Origin: Capra hircus
Taxonomy: Eukaryota > Chordata > Mammalia > Artiodactyla > Bovidae
Assembly: GCF_001704415.2 (NCBI RefSeq)
Contig: NW_017189752.1
Span: 124,001-188,000, forward strand
Length of the DNA stretch: 64,000 nt
Reading direction: 5' to 3'
Both the position numbers and the translations under genes were made by a program. This document shows positions 35,146-46,248 of the stretch, one piece after another. How positions within the stretch are numbered: the stretch's first letter is position 1; each line of letters starts with the position of its first letter. The notes under the pieces were generated by a model, which ran no database searches, was not told the DNA's origin, and saw nothing but the letters and a program-made list of their open reading frames with translations.

Positions 35146-36118
35146 GTGGGCAGGTAGCGCCGGAGGAGCGGCTGGCAAAGCCAGATTGCACGACTGCACA
35201 TGGTCACTGATTCCTCCGGCAGCTACTGCCTGGTGGAAGGTGGAAGGAGCATGTACCTGCCTGTCCTCCAGGGGTCCCAGCTCTGCTCAGGGCTCCAAGA
35301 CTCCTGGTCCCTGTTCACAAGTGGGAGACGGTCGAGAAGGGAATAGAGCAGGGAAGAAGACCGGGGAACCCATGACTTAGACCCTGCCTGCTCCCGCTGC
35401 AGGTGCCGGGTGCCCTGCCCCTGTATTTTCAGGACATTGTCCTTACCCACCCCATAGGAAAAAGTAGAAAACTACCTCCCACACTTGGGCAGTGGCTTTT
35501 TTATTTTGGGCTTGATCTTTGAATTCTGTGGATGTTAGAATTTCATATGGTTTTGCCTGGAAGAGGGCTTAAAAATGAGGGACTCTGATTTGTTCCAGGG
35601 AATTGCAGTAGATTATGGCATGTTGGGCATTTGTATCCATCTTCTAGTCTACTCTCCATCTATCTGTTCATCTACTCACACCCATCCTCCCATCTTTATG
35701 CCCATCTTCTTATCTACTGTTGTCCATCCAAACTGCTGTTCACTCATCCATCTATCAGCCTGCCATCCTCCCACCCCTGTATCCATCAGTCCATGCAGCT
35801 ACCCACCCATTGATTTATCCATCCTTTTATCCACCCATCTATCCACTCATCCATCCATCCATCCGCCCATCCATCCACTCACCCATCTATCTATCTGCCT
35901 ACCCACCCAGTGTATCAGGCGCTGTTCAGGGGGCTGGTGGTACATTTTCAAGCACAACACACATCTCTGTTATCTTGGTGTTTATGACCTGGATGTGCTT
36001 TTTAGAATTTAGTCATTCAAACCTCAGTCAGTTCGGGGGAATTAATAGTTGCATTTCTTGTTAGGAAATATACTTGCTATCTTTGAAATCCACCAGTGGA
36101 CTGTTTTCATACCTATAG
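35146..36118 (+). other. WWC3: Intron 6
   Basis: Its only notable content is the degenerate ATCC/CATC tract at 35635-35915. Confidence 0.8.
35635..35915. repeat. Degenerate (ATCC)n / (ATCT)n tract
   Basis: About 280 bases are built from catc, atcc and atct tetranucleotides with many interruptions; the cleanest block is 'catccatccatccgcccatc'. Old and imperfect. Confidence 0.9.
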
Positions 36119-36208
36119 GATTCTGCTTCAGGAAAAAAGAAACTGTCTCCTGATGCAGCTGGAAGAAGCCACCCGCCTCACGTCCTATCTCCAGTCCCAG
36201 TTACAAAG
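36119..36208 (+). CDS. WWC3: WWC3 coding exon 7 (coiled coil)
   Basis: The acceptor is acctatag and the donor gtgagt (36209). It completes an Arg codon, then encodes ILLQEKRNCLLMQLEEATRL and TSYLQSQLQ plus two bases of a Ser codon. The LEEATRL and LxSQL pieces are family signatures that end the central coiled coil. Confidence 0.94.
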
Positions 36209-36975
36209 GTGAGTAGCTTGATTATCATCTTGTAATGATGTGGTCATGAGCTTCACAATGCCCTTTAGCTTGGTTTTCTCTCCCAGAACTAAGAACCTGA
36301 AGTGGTTGTAAACACAGGACAGAAAAGTGGATACATGATATTTTTTAAGAGGAGCTGCTCGTATCATATATGATCCAAGGACACGGAGGAGATCACCAAG
36401 TGGGACTTCAGAATAACTCAGATTTGCCCAAGGATTTTGTAGCTCACAGCATCAGAAACCATATATTTTCATGTACATATATGCGCACATACATTTTTAT
36501 TTCTTTAAGGCACAAATATCTTTAAGATGTGGATGCTCAGTAATAGGTCTGGAGTTCAAGTACTTAACTATATTGGTGTAAAGGGCTTTCTGTGTATTAT
36601 TTTCTCAGTTCCCCTCCTAAGAGTGCCTTGAGGCGGGAACTGTTCTCATCACAGCACTCCCCACCCAAGAAAGTGGGTGGCTCAGAAAGGTCAAAAAGCC
36701 CTTGACCAAAAAATACCTTCAGCTAGTTTGAGTGTGAGCTGGAACTTAAACTCGGGCAAGAGTCCTGGATGTTAACCTGTGTTCTCTACTGACATGCACA
36801 GAAACAAAGGAAATAGTCACGAACTCAAGGGTGGAGAGTGGGTGTCTTAAACAGCTCACAGGTGAGGTTGATGAGCACGAGGCAGGGTTTTGCTCCTGGA
36901 GCTTCCCAGAGGCTGGCCTTGGGTGGGGTCGAGTGGGCTCCAGCCATGGGCTCCAGGCTGCTCTTCTCTTTTCAG
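36209..36975 (+). other. WWC3: Intron 7
   Basis: No repeat or RNA gene stands out in this 0.77-kb stretch. Confidence 0.75.
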
Positions 36976-37541
36976 CCTGTCTGCCAGCACCCTGACCATG
37001 TCCTCAGGGAGCAGCCGCGGCTCCCTGGCCTCCAGCCGGGGCTCTCTGGCTTCCAGCCGGGGCTCACTGAGCTCCGTCAGTTTCACCGACATCTACGGGC
37101 TCCCACAGTACGACAAGCCTGACACCGAGGGCGGCCCGCTCCTGCGCTTCGACCTCGTGCCCTTCGACTCCCTGGGCCGGGATGTGGGCCTGGCGGATAC
37201 CGCAGCAGCCCCGGGCCTGCACAAGCCGAGGCGCTCCCTGGACACGCCACAGTCGCTGGCTTCCCTGTCTTCGCGGTCCTCCCTATCCTCGCTGTCCCCT
37301 CCCAGCTCTCCCCTGGACACGCCCTTCCTCCCGGCCTCTCGAGACTCGCCCCTGGCCCAGCTCAGTGATGGCTTCGAGGTGGCAGGCCTGGGTGCCCTGG
37401 ACAGGCTGCGGGCTCAGGCTGCTGCCCTGGGAGACGAAGACCTGCCGGGCGCTGCGGCCCTGCCGCCGCATGGGTGCCCCGGGGACGGAGAAGGATCTCA
37501 TGAGCGAGGACCCCAAGTGGCCACTGCTCCCACAGCTGCAG
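36976..37541 (+). CDS. WWC3: WWC3 coding exon 8 (large Ser-rich linker exon)
   Basis: The acceptor is ctcttttcag and the donor gtatct (37542). At 566 nt it is the longest coding exon in the window, encoding about 188 residues. It opens LSASTLTMSSGSSRGSLASS and contains three consecutive SSRGSL blocks, then SFTDIYGLPQY, RRSLDTPQSLASLSSRSSLS and the proline-rich DTPFLPASRDSPLAQL. It has no globular fold; it is a likely disordered, phosphorylatable linker between the coiled coils and the C2 domain. GC and CpG content are high. The SLASLSSRSSLSSLSPP stretch is the best-conserved part across paralogues. Confidence 0.95.
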
Positions 37542-37763
37542 GTATCTACCGATGAGTCCCACGGGTGCCCCGGGCTGGGAGGCGAGGATCCAAGCTCATT
37601 GAGGAAGCCATGTGCAGGGAGGCCAGCTGCCCTGCTGTGGCCTCAGGGGTGCTCAGCTTAGTAGGACCCTCAATGGATGGTCCTCGATGACAGATGAAGA
37701 AGCCCACACGCCCACTCTGCCTGCGTGCTTTTGCTTTTGTCTTGTCCCTGGTCCTTGAAATGT

Positions 37764-37809
37764 CATGGAAACTGACAAGTTTCCATGGAAAGACTGTCAT
37801 AGTCTTTCC
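37764..37809 (+). other. Two adjacent perfect hairpins
   Basis: Arms catggaaact (37764-37773) and agtttccatg (37778-37787) pair over 10 bp with a 4-nt loop. Arms ggaaagact (37787-37795) and agtctttcc (37801-37809) pair over 9 bp with a 5-nt loop. The stems share the base at 37787. Function unknown. Confidence 0.9.
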
Positions 37810-38461
37810 CAGTATTTTGCTAGTTTTCAGAATGTTAGTTGTTATAAATAAAGATAAGAACTACCTGTTCCTCCACACTGGGAGCCTGATAAAGAAGTAC
37901 TCGGGCCATAGTGAAGTTCCCAGGGAGTGTGCCCAGATGGAGCATTTCTGTGCGTGCCTGCCTCAGAAAAGCACGGGGGTGGCTGTCCGCCTATAGCCCC
38001 CCAGGAATCTTCCTTTGGCCCTGTAACTTCACTCTTTATCCTTTGTTCTTGTACTTGTCTATCATGGGGGAAGTGAAAAGGCATACCTGTGAGCATCAGT
38101 CCTTGCTACCAAATCGATTTCTCTGATGCTGTTCAGATCAAAAAACACGTAGCCATGAGAATTTCATCTGTCTAGTTGCTGTCAATTCAGCTTGTCAACA
38201 TGTAGCCCACGTGGAAAACCAGTCTGCTGTTTCAGAGGGTATTCTGGCTGATGGATGGTGCACAAAGCCGAACCTGGGCTTCAGTCCTCCCTCTCTTGAC
38301 CCCATGTGCTTTTGTGAGCCAACCTCCAGTGATTTGAACCCACTTCATTTTTGGAGAAGATAAAAAACCTCCGCCCATTTGATTAACTTCCATTTGCACG
38401 GCCAAACTGTTTTCAGACATTCCATTCAGGCAAACAGTAGATAATTTGTAGAGCGCTGTGG

Positions 38462-38682
38462 ATCTCAACCAGGGGTGTTTTTGCTCCCTAGAGGTACTTG
38501 GCTATGTCTCAAGACATTTTCAGTTGTTGTAGCTGAGGGGCTGGTGGTGGTGGTGGTACTACTGTCATCTGGTGGGTGGAGACCAGCGGCACTGCTCAAC
38601 ATCCTTCAGCCCACAGCATGGTCCCCACTACAAAGAATGATCCAGCCAAGGTGTCTGTAGTAACAAGACTGAGAAACCCTGG
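38462..38682 (+). repeat. MER20 element
   Basis: A near-complete MER20 from 'gatctcaaccaggggtgttt' to 'actgagaaaccctgg', containing 'actgtcatctggtgggtgga'. Confidence 0.85.
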
Positions 38683-38950
38683 TTCTGTACTGTTACGTGT
38701 TTTAGTAGCAAAGGAGAGAGAGAAAACGTGAGTATAAACCCAAGGTAGTGGAAATGGCTTCAAACTAGCAGCTTAGACCCAGCCCCTATTCCCTGTCCTG
38801 TTGACTCATTAGCTGTGTAACCTCAAGCGCATCTTTGAATGGGGCTAAGTCTCACCTTCCTTGCCCTTAAATGAGGTGATCTTTGTGAACTCTTCCACTC
38901 ACCACCATTCTGTTACCCATCAGTTCTTTATGTATAACCATGTTGGTTAT

Positions 38951-39165
38951 TGGGCTTCCCTGATAGCTCAGCGGTAAACAATCTGCCTTCCAAGGAGGAG
39001 ACATGGGTTCAATCCCTCGGTCGGGAAGATCCCTTGGAAGAGGAAATAGCAACCCATTCCAGTATTCTTGCCTGGGAAATCTCATGGACAGAGGAGCCTG
39101 ACAGACTGCAGTCTATGGGGTCACAAAAGAGTTGGACACGACTTAGCAACTAAACAACAGCAGTG
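38951..39165 (+). repeat. Bov-tA SINE
   Basis: Sense copy with 'tggttatt' on both sides (left near 38942-38949, right near 39166-39173). Confidence 0.9.
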
Positions 39166-39175
39166 CTGGTTATTC

Positions 39176-39452
39176 AGTTCAGTTCAGCTGCTCAGTCATG
39201 TCCAACTCTGCAACCCTGTAGACTGCAGCACAACAGGCTTCCCTGTCCATCACCATCTCCCAGAGCCTGCTCAAACTCATGTCCATTGAGTTGGTGATGC
39301 CATCCAACCATCTCATCCACTGTTGTCTCCTTCTCCTACCTTCAATATTTCCCAGCCTCAGGATCTTTACAGATGAGTCAGTTCTTCAAATCAGGTGGCC
39401 AAAGTACTGGAGCTTCAGCTTCAGCATCAGTCCTCCCAATGAATATTCAGGA

Positions 39453-39455
<3 letters not shown>
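39176..39455 (-). mobile_element. BovB LINE 3' fragment
   Basis: Antisense copy from 'cagttcagttcagctgctca' to 'gaatattcaggactga'. The adjoining (TA)n run marks its 5' truncation side. Confidence 0.88.

Positions 39456-39491
<36 letters not shown>
39456..39491. repeat. (TA)n microsatellite
   Basis: About 18 TA units at the end of the BovB fragment; probably polymorphic. Confidence 0.96.
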
Positions 39492-39494
<3 letters not shown>

Positions 39495-39807
39495 TTTCTT
39501 GTAACATTTATGTGTTTAACCAGAGATCTAGTATATTCTTAGGCAGTCGTGGAGCTTTTTGGCATCTCTTATTTCAGTGTCTTCCCCTCTGTGTTTGCAA
39601 ACACACCTTTCATATCCCCATATATGTCATTTTTATAATTCACATGTCCGGAGGAACTTTATTCACTTTGTTCTTCATTATAATCACAGGTTCAGTATGC
39701 CATGTTTATTCCTGTGATTCAAAAAAGAAAATACAAAATAAGGACTGAATTGTGCGTCTGTTGTTGCTTGAGTTTACTTTCTGTGTTCCCCGCCCACTTC
39801 CGGTGGC

Positions 39808-39962
39808 ACAGTGATCCCTAGGTTGGGAAGATCCCTGGAATAGGAAATGGCAACTCCCTCCAGCATTCTTGACTGGATAATTCCATGGACAGAGGAGACT
39901 GATGGAATGCAGTCCATGGGGTTTGCATGTGTCCAAAGAGTTGGACACTACTGAGTACACAC
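39808..39962 (+). repeat. 5'-truncated Bov-tA SINE
   Basis: It begins at 'cagtgatccctaggttggga' and is more diverged than the other copies. Confidence 0.8.
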
Positions 39963-40280
39963 ACCCACACACCCATACCAACGTTTCTTTAAAGGTCGAG
40001 ATACAAGAGTGTCAGTTTGTGTATGCAGAAAGTCCACACAAGGCCAGACATCCCTTTCGGTCCAGGATAAAGATAGGGTGGGAAAGAGAAGAGCCGACTT
40101 AATTTCTCATCCTGACTTCCTTTTCTTTTCCTCTTTGTGATGGATGTTATGATGCTTCACAATTCTTTAGACCGAGGGCTTTGCTTCTGGCATGGTCAGA
40201 TACTGCCATCTGGTGGTGTACTCGTATATGACACTCTGAGTAGAACTGTTCAAATTACAAATTAATTACTTAAATTATAA

Positions 40281-40499
40281 GCACTTCACAGGTGGAGCTA
40301 GTGGTAAAGACCCCGCCTGCCAGTGCAGGAGATTAGAGACATGGGTTCGATCCCGGGGTCGGGAAGATCTCCTGGAGGAGGGCATGACAACCCACTCCAG
40401 TATTCTTGCCTGGAGAATCCCATGGACAGAGGAGCCTGGCAGGCTACAGTCCATAGGGTCACACAGAGCCAGACATGACTGAAGCAATTTAGCACACAC
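40281..40499 (+). repeat. Bov-tA SINE
   Basis: The B box 'ggttcgatccc' and body 'cactccagtattcttgcctg' are intact. The motif tcaaattacaaat occurs at 40250-40262 and 40500-40512, but the left copy is about 18 bases from the SINE head. Confidence 0.9.
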
Positions 40500-41753
40500 T
40501 CAAATTACAAATACCACTTACAAACTAGAAGTATTTGACTCCATGAATGGGTCCTGATGGGTGCTCCATGAGGGCTGGGTTGGGTAAGCAGCTTGAGGCA
40601 TGGACAATGGATGACTCCTGGCCTCTCTTGATCTTTGGGAGTGCCCAAGCCTAGAGTCATCACAGCTTCATAAAGTTGGTGAGGATCTCAATACTCATTA
40701 TATTAACCCCGCCCCTCATTTATGGTTCCCTGCAGTCTCCAGTCTAATAACAGTATGTGTTTTAAGTTTGACTCAAGCAACCTTGAGCAAGATAAAATTT
40801 TAGTTATACAAAGTTCACAGTCACCCATTGTGTTTTAAATCAGTGTGAGGAGACTGAAGGTGGGACAGGGGAAGGGGAAAATAAATGGTCATCTTCAGCA
40901 GTTTTTACATGTTTACTACAGTTTTATCTTCCCCAGATTTTAAAAGTCAGATGTGTCATGATTTTGAAATCCATTCCTATTTTCATTCCCACTGGTATTT
41001 GCTAATATAAATCCATAAATATTTTTACTTTATTCATCTGTTTATTGATGTTTTTATTACATTCTTTATCTTGTTTAAAATTGTTGGCTTAACTTCTACA
41101 GTGCTTTCACTTTCTGCTTTTTTATCTCTTTTTTCATGCGGCGCAACAGAAACATTCACTGTAAGTGACCTTGGACTTGCCTTTGCCTTGCTGGTCAGGC
41201 TGTGTGACATCTTTGTTCAGTGAATCAGTGTATTTAGGATGGTCAAGGCGTGGTCAGGAAGGGCATAGCTCATAGCTGTCCTTTAAAGTAGCTCAACAGT
41301 TATCTTATATTGTCGTTTCAGTGGTATTCATCTGGCTGTGAAAGTCGTGTAAGAACTTTCTTAAAAGCTTGGAGTATTTCTTTCCTCCTTTCATTTCCCC
41401 CTAGACTTTAATACTTCCATTATTTTAGTATGTCAACTGGCAGCTTTGCCCGCAGTATGATTTTCCTTACACTTTCTTACTTTTTGTCAAATGGTATTGT
41501 TGTCCTTAGGTCTCAGTGTCTGTCAGTCTGTGTTTCATGATGAAAAGTTCAGGGGCTTTAAAAATAAATGTGAAGAAGACTGTTTCTTCCTTACTTCATT
41601 GGCTGCTCCCCACTGTCCCATCGTTGCCTTGAAGCCTGAGAGCAGACAGTTGGGGTGTGTAGTGTGGGGTCTGCCATGTGCTTTTTTCTCACCCAGGGCA
41701 ACAGATGACCATACTTCCTTCTTCTGTCTACTCCTGCATCCTGTTGTTCCATG

Positions 41754-41841
41754 AATGCAGTAAGCTTGTGAACACTGAGGATTAAGCCTTTCATTTCCTT
41801 TCTCTCTTCATCCATCTTCATCGCAATGAGAGAAATTTTGT
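41754..41841. repeat. 88-bp direct repeat, copy A
   Basis: It matches 42361-42448 with 6 substitutions and no gaps. The flanking sequence is unrelated. The unit is not one I recognise. Confidence 0.92.
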
Positions 41842-42014
41842 CAGAGTCACGTTACCGGGTTGCCTGGAATTTGACTGGATTGTTGCATGGTGTTACTTCC
41901 TTAAAGATGTGTAAGGCCAAGTGATAGAACTGGGAATGGAAGTAGTGAGCAGTTGTGTTTTCTGGGGTTCCATGCAGCAACCTGAGGGCTTCCATCTGTA
42001 GTTCAGACCCTGGG

Positions 42015-42058
42015 GGCTTTGGTTTCTTTTTTTTTTTTTTTTTTGGCTTTGGTTTCTT
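42015..42058 (-). mobile_element. Poly(T)-only insertion between 14-bp repeats
   Basis: ggctttggtttctt occurs at 42015-42028 and 42045-42058, separated by a T-run that spans 42027-42044. This is the pattern expected if L1 machinery inserted only a poly(A) tail on the minus strand. Confidence 0.75.
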
Positions 42059-42360
42059 CCATGGGGCAGGGATGATGAGCAGAGCTGGACTTGGGATTGG
42101 TGATCTATGATGTGTGAGTCGGTACCTCCAGCCACCGTGGGACTGAGTCAGTTTTTGCCTCTGACTGAGGCGGAGCTGGCGGCCCCTAAGATGGGTGCTG
42201 CACGCCTTTGGAAGGTCAGCTTTTGTCTGCAGTTAACATCGTGAGACCAAGCCACAGACACCCCCATCTGTTTTGCACCCCACTGAATGTGTTTGGGTTT
42301 AATTGTTCTGTGAATGAATAATTTGGTTGAAAAGAGAGTTGGTCATTGGTGGACTGAGGG

Positions 42361-42448
42361 AATGCACTAAGCTTGTGATCACTGAGGATTAAGCCTTTCA
42401 TTTCATTTCTCTCTTCGTACATCTTCATCACAATGAGAGAAATTTTGT
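42361..42448. repeat. 88-bp direct repeat, copy B
   Basis: Second copy of 41754-41841, offset 607 bp. Just after it, 'agaaattttgt' is repeated once more. Confidence 0.92.
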
Positions 42449-43427
42449 GAGAAATTTTGTTGAGACATTCCCTCAACTTAGGGATGCGCGGGTATCTAAA
42501 ATCTCAATTTCTAGAGCTTAGATGCCTGAAGAAAAGTAGAGAGACCAGAGGGACCTGCGTGACTAACAAGAGGCATCGTGATGCCAGAGTGAGGTTCAGT
42601 TGCGGCTTCATGGTTTAAGCCTGTGTTCTAACCACATGTACCTCTCTTGAAAGTGTGGAGGCCCCTGTGTCCATTGTCACAGTCAGCAGAGGGCACTTGG
42701 TGCTGTGAGGGAAGGAGTAGAAGGACTTGATGAAATGGTTAAGGGGAGAATGTCAGTGGTTCTTGGTTAAAGTAGGTCTGAGACAAAAGTAAAGATGCTC
42801 AGTGACAAGACTGTCTAATCCCAGGAGAACCTTCTGGAAACCAGTGTGTCCCCAGGACTGCTGAGGAGGATGCTGCAGTCAGAGAGAAAAAAGGGCCACG
42901 GAGACATTGACAAAGGCCGAGTCTGGGTTGCATCTGTATATCCTCTGACTTGAAAGTCACTACGTTTTGTTAGGGATGATTTTTTTTTTTTAAATTCTGT
43001 TTTCCAATTGTAAAGCAGTGTAGTCCACATTTCTTGTATGAAGCGTGGAGGCTACCAGGCAGCATCAAAGAGGAAACACTGACCCTCCCAGCTCTCAGAG
43101 AACTCGCTGTCCTTCATGCCTGAGTGATCTGTCTCCCTGACACTCTCTCAGAGTGCCACCATGCCCAGGGCCTTCCCACCACCTTCTGTCCTGTGTGCTC
43201 ATTAAGGAGGTGAAAGGAGATTTATGGTCATTTAAAGAGCTTTTAAAGAAGTAGCCGGAAGCCCGTATCTTCCAGTTTTCATTATCAGAAGGTTCTCGAG
43301 CAGAGTGTAGTTAAGCACACATCTGTGCGCATGCTGGCCTGTCTCTGCCGCTTTGTGCTTTTGTCTGTGCTGTGACCTGGCCTCCTGCACTGTCACTTCC
43401 TGAGCCTGCCATGTCTCTTGCTTACAG

Positions 43428-43548
43428 CAGTGACCCTTCGAGAAGACAGCACCCAGAGGCTGGAGCAGAGACCATGCCACATGTCCACCTGCCTGTCTGA
43501 TTACTCGCTGGCCAGCGACAGCGGCGTGTTTGAACCTCCCAACAAAAG
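43428..43548 (+). CDS. WWC3: WWC3 coding exon 9
   Basis: The acceptor is gcttacag and the donor gttaga (43549). Two bases complete an Ala codon, then 39 residues follow, including VTLREDSTQRLEQRP and CLSDYSLASDSGVFEPPNK. The SDySLASDSGVFE motif corresponds to SDESVAGDSGVYE of WWC1 and WWC2, a strong family marker just before the C2 domain. Confidence 0.94.
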
Positions 43549-44311
43549 GTTAGAATCTGACCTTCTCCCCTCCCTGGGCTGACTTCCCAAAAGACAGCCC
43601 TGCCCATACGTGTCTGGCTTGACACTGTGTGTGTCTGTGGGGTGCAGCTCTTCTACTTTCTCTCCACCCAGGAGGGGACTCTTAGCATTCCCAGGGAACC
43701 CCTCTACTCCCGGGTGGTGTCTGGGGTCTGGCCTGGCTCCCTGTTTCTAGGACAACTGCTCTCTCTCCAGCCCTGGGCGGGGGGCAGTGAAAGGCACAAG
43801 CCCCGTAGAGCTGGAAAAGGAGAATCAGTGTGCGAGAGACACCTGTTTTTTTCTAGAAAGGATGTCTACTTGAAATGAATGTCCATGTTTCTCCATCCCT
43901 CCCACTTTCCTCAGCTCAAGGAATCACTTTGCAAGGGCAGAATGATTCTGGGCTTTATTTTGTTTGAGACCTTTGATGTCATTTATTTTGCCTTGGGTAT
44001 CTGTACGCATCTCATTTATTGTGTAGCATTTTAAAGGACATGGTTTTGAACTTTGTCCTAAACATCACATGTGGTCTTCAGAGGTATGCAGTTATTTTCT
44101 CAAAAATACCACTTGGTCGGCAGGCACCCTGGGCGATGGTGTCATGGATCCTGGGGACCTGCCGTACCCGTTCATTCACTTCAGAGCATTTATTTCAGTC
44201 CTCACTTAACAAAGCCCCTCTCACTAAGAAGCACTCCTAGCAGGAGTTTCTGCTGAGCCCACAGTAACCACATCCCCTTGGAGTAATGGGTCCTTTTCTG
44301 ATTGTGTTCAG
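43549..44311 (+). other. WWC3: Intron 9
   Basis: No repeat or RNA gene is recognisable. Confidence 0.75.
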
Positions 44312-44386
44312 GAGTGAGGATGCTGACGAGCCTGTTCGTGGAGATGCTTGCAGTAACGAGGGGCCCCAGATCCATGTTGGATTTCT
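44312..44386 (+). CDS. WWC3: WWC3 coding exon 10 (C2 entry)
   Basis: The acceptor is attgtgttcag and the donor gtgagt (44387). It encodes SEDADEPVRGDACSNEGPQI and HVGF with split codons at each end. The acidic lead is followed by QIHVGF, the first beta strand of the C2 domain (IQIALKY or VQIGLRY in the paralogues). Confidence 0.92.
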
Positions 44387-44616
44387 GTGAGTATAGAAGA
44401 CTCTTTCCCTGTGGATCGTGAAGATGATGGGTAGATTGGGGCCTGCCCACCAACTCAGAGCTCCACCCACAGGCCTGGAGGGATGAAGGGACCTGTGTAA
44501 GCAGTTCCATTGCTGTCCCCCAACACCAAGTCACAGCTGGGGACTGTCACCCTGTGGAGCCTGGGGAGCTGGGTGCTTTGCAGTGCAGAGCGTTTGAGAT
44601 TATAGTTACAGTTTCT

Positions 44617-44811
44617 TTCTTTTCTTAAAAAAATTTTTTATTTATTTATTTGACTACAACAGGTCTTCATTGTGTATGCAGGTTCTTTAGTTGTGGCATG
44701 CAGCTTCTTGGTTGCAGCATGTGGAATCTAGTTCCCTGACCAGGGATCGAACTCCAGCCTCCTGCATTGAGAGCATGGAGTCTTAGCCACTGGACCACCA
44801 GGAAAGTCCCC
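44617..44811 (-). repeat. tRNA-type SINE (CHR-2-like)
   Basis: Antisense copy with 'ctgaccagggatcgaactcc' and 'ccactggaccaccaggaaag'. A perfect 14-bp duplication, tagttacagtttct, lies at 44603-44616 and 44812-44825. Confidence 0.9.
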
Positions 44812-44924
44812 TAGTTACAGTTTCTATCGAGGCGATAACTAGCAGTTCTCAGAGGAGCAAGGCAGGATATTCACATCCCAGCAGCTTTCTTTTGCTTACT
44901 CATGTCATCCTAGCTGAGTGTTTC

Positions 44925-45118
44925 TCAGTGTTGGCGCTCATGACCTTGGAGCTGGGTCGTTCTTGGTTGGGGGCCATCCTGTGCACTCTGGAGTGTTCAG
45001 CAGCAGCAAGATCCAGTATCCGCCCCCTCCACCTCCACTTGCTGTGACAATAAGAAATGTTCCCAGACTTCACACCAGTCTCCTGGGAGTTGGGTGAGGG
45101 CCACTGTGGTAGTTGCAC
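44925..45118 (-). repeat. MER20 element
   Basis: Antisense MER20 pattern: 'ccatcctgtgcactctggag', 'gttcagcagcagcaagatcc' and 'tgctgtgacaataagaaatg'. Confidence 0.72.
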
Positions 45119-45178
45119 TAGAAGGATTTGTCCACCTCAGGGAGTTTGCAGTCTGTGAACTCGTGTTTTATTTTCCAG

Positions 45179-45265
45179 GCTTGACAGGGCCAATGAGTGT
45201 CTCCTTGTAAACGTGCTCCAACTGAAGAACTTTGCTGGGCTAATGGTAAAGGAAGACTGCAAAAT
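45179..45265 (+). CDS. WWC3: WWC3 coding exon 11 (C2 domain)
   Basis: The acceptor is ttattttccag and the donor gtaagc (45266). One base completes a Leu codon; then LDRANECLLVNVLQLKNFAG and LMVKEDCK follow. The hydrophobic LLVNVLQLKN strand is the C2 beta-2 equivalent, corresponding to IIxQLxN in the paralogues. Confidence 0.93.
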
Positions 45266-46248
45266 GTAAGCTTCCCCAGGCCCTCCTCCACACCACACCG
45301 CTGGCTAACCTGTGCTGCTTGGCCGTTTGGGCAGGGGGAAAGACTATTTTAGAACCTGAATTCAGAATAAAACACCAGGGCATGTCTGTCTGAAATATAA
45401 AAGATTGTAAGTTTTAAGAAGAGGCTGGTTTATTATTGGAAGCAGGTGGCATTCATGGAGCCAGTCTGGTTATGTGTGTGGCCATGATGAGAAAGGGCTG
45501 TGTGCCCTTCATCGGTAGCCTTTGAGCTTAAGATGTCTCTCCTGGTCACAAGGCTTGGTGGTGACACGGCCACACTCGTCTCTTGAGACCAGATGAGGTG
45601 CCTGAACTGGGAGAAGGGAATTTGAGTTGTCCCCAGCGGGAAGATGGGTGCCTGAAGGGTGGGAGGGGGAGTCCCACTTAGCCAGGTGGGTGAGCCCCCT
45701 CTGTGATGGGCGTTCAGGCCAGACGACACCCTCCCCTCCCATGAGTCATCTTCACAGACTGGCCTCGCAAAGCCCTTGGAAGCAGCCTGGTTTTGGGGTG
45801 GCTGAGGGTTTGTGGCATCCACTGGTTCTTGAGCGTCTCCTGGGTGCTGGCTTCCGTGCCGGGGGTGAACAGGGCAGGGAGCACAGCCTGGTGTGGCAGG
45901 CAGAGCTTGGAGAGGGAGCCAAGGGGCCGTGGAGAGATCCGGCCAGATTTTTTCCCACAAAGATGGTGAAAGCAGAATATTCATTTGAGTCCCTCTCAAG
46001 TCCTAACCACTGACCTGGAAATCTTCCCTTTGAGTGGGTTTGCTCCCCCTGATCTCTAGGGGCATGCAAGTTCTTTGACCTTATTCTTAGTTGACAAAAA
46101 GAATCTTCTCCAAAAGAGTAAAACTCTGCGTATGGGCAGTGAAACAAGGTGGCATATCTGCACGCTTCTGTAGTCCACGCGTGTCCCTTGCAGCTGTGTC
46201 AGTAAATGCTGCCTCCATCTGCTTTTTTCCTCCCTCTCTCGGTTGCAG
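45266..46248 (+). other. WWC3: Intron 11
   Basis: No repeats are evident. Long frames on both strands (45433-45999 minus, 45627-46013 plus) have no recognisable product. Confidence 0.75.

Larger units (their letters stand above)
37542..43427 (+). other. WWC3: Intron 8
   Basis: It contains the paired hairpins at 37764-37809, a MER20 copy, three Bov-tA copies, a BovB end with a (TA)n tail, an 88-bp repeat pair and a poly(T) insertion. No exon is seen. Confidence 0.75.
44387..45178 (+). other. WWC3: Intron 10
   Basis: It holds a CHR-like SINE (44617-44811) and a MER20 copy (44925-45118), nothing else. Confidence 0.8.

Noticed and set aside
34856..35380. 174-codon plus-strand frame
   Set aside because: It is exon 6 extended into the introns. 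Only 34903-35145 matches WWC proteins.
35635..35915. CRISPR-like or coding repeat
   Set aside because: It is a degenerate ATCC-type simple repeat in a mammalian intron, with no spacer structure.
36890..37555. 221-codon plus-strand frame with its own ATG
   Set aside because: It is exon 8 read in frame with intronic sequence on both sides. The ATG at 36890 lies before the acceptor and is not a start.
45433..45999. 188-codon minus-strand frame in intron 11
   Set aside because: No recognisable domain, no splice partners and Pro/Ser-rich composition. Probably chance.
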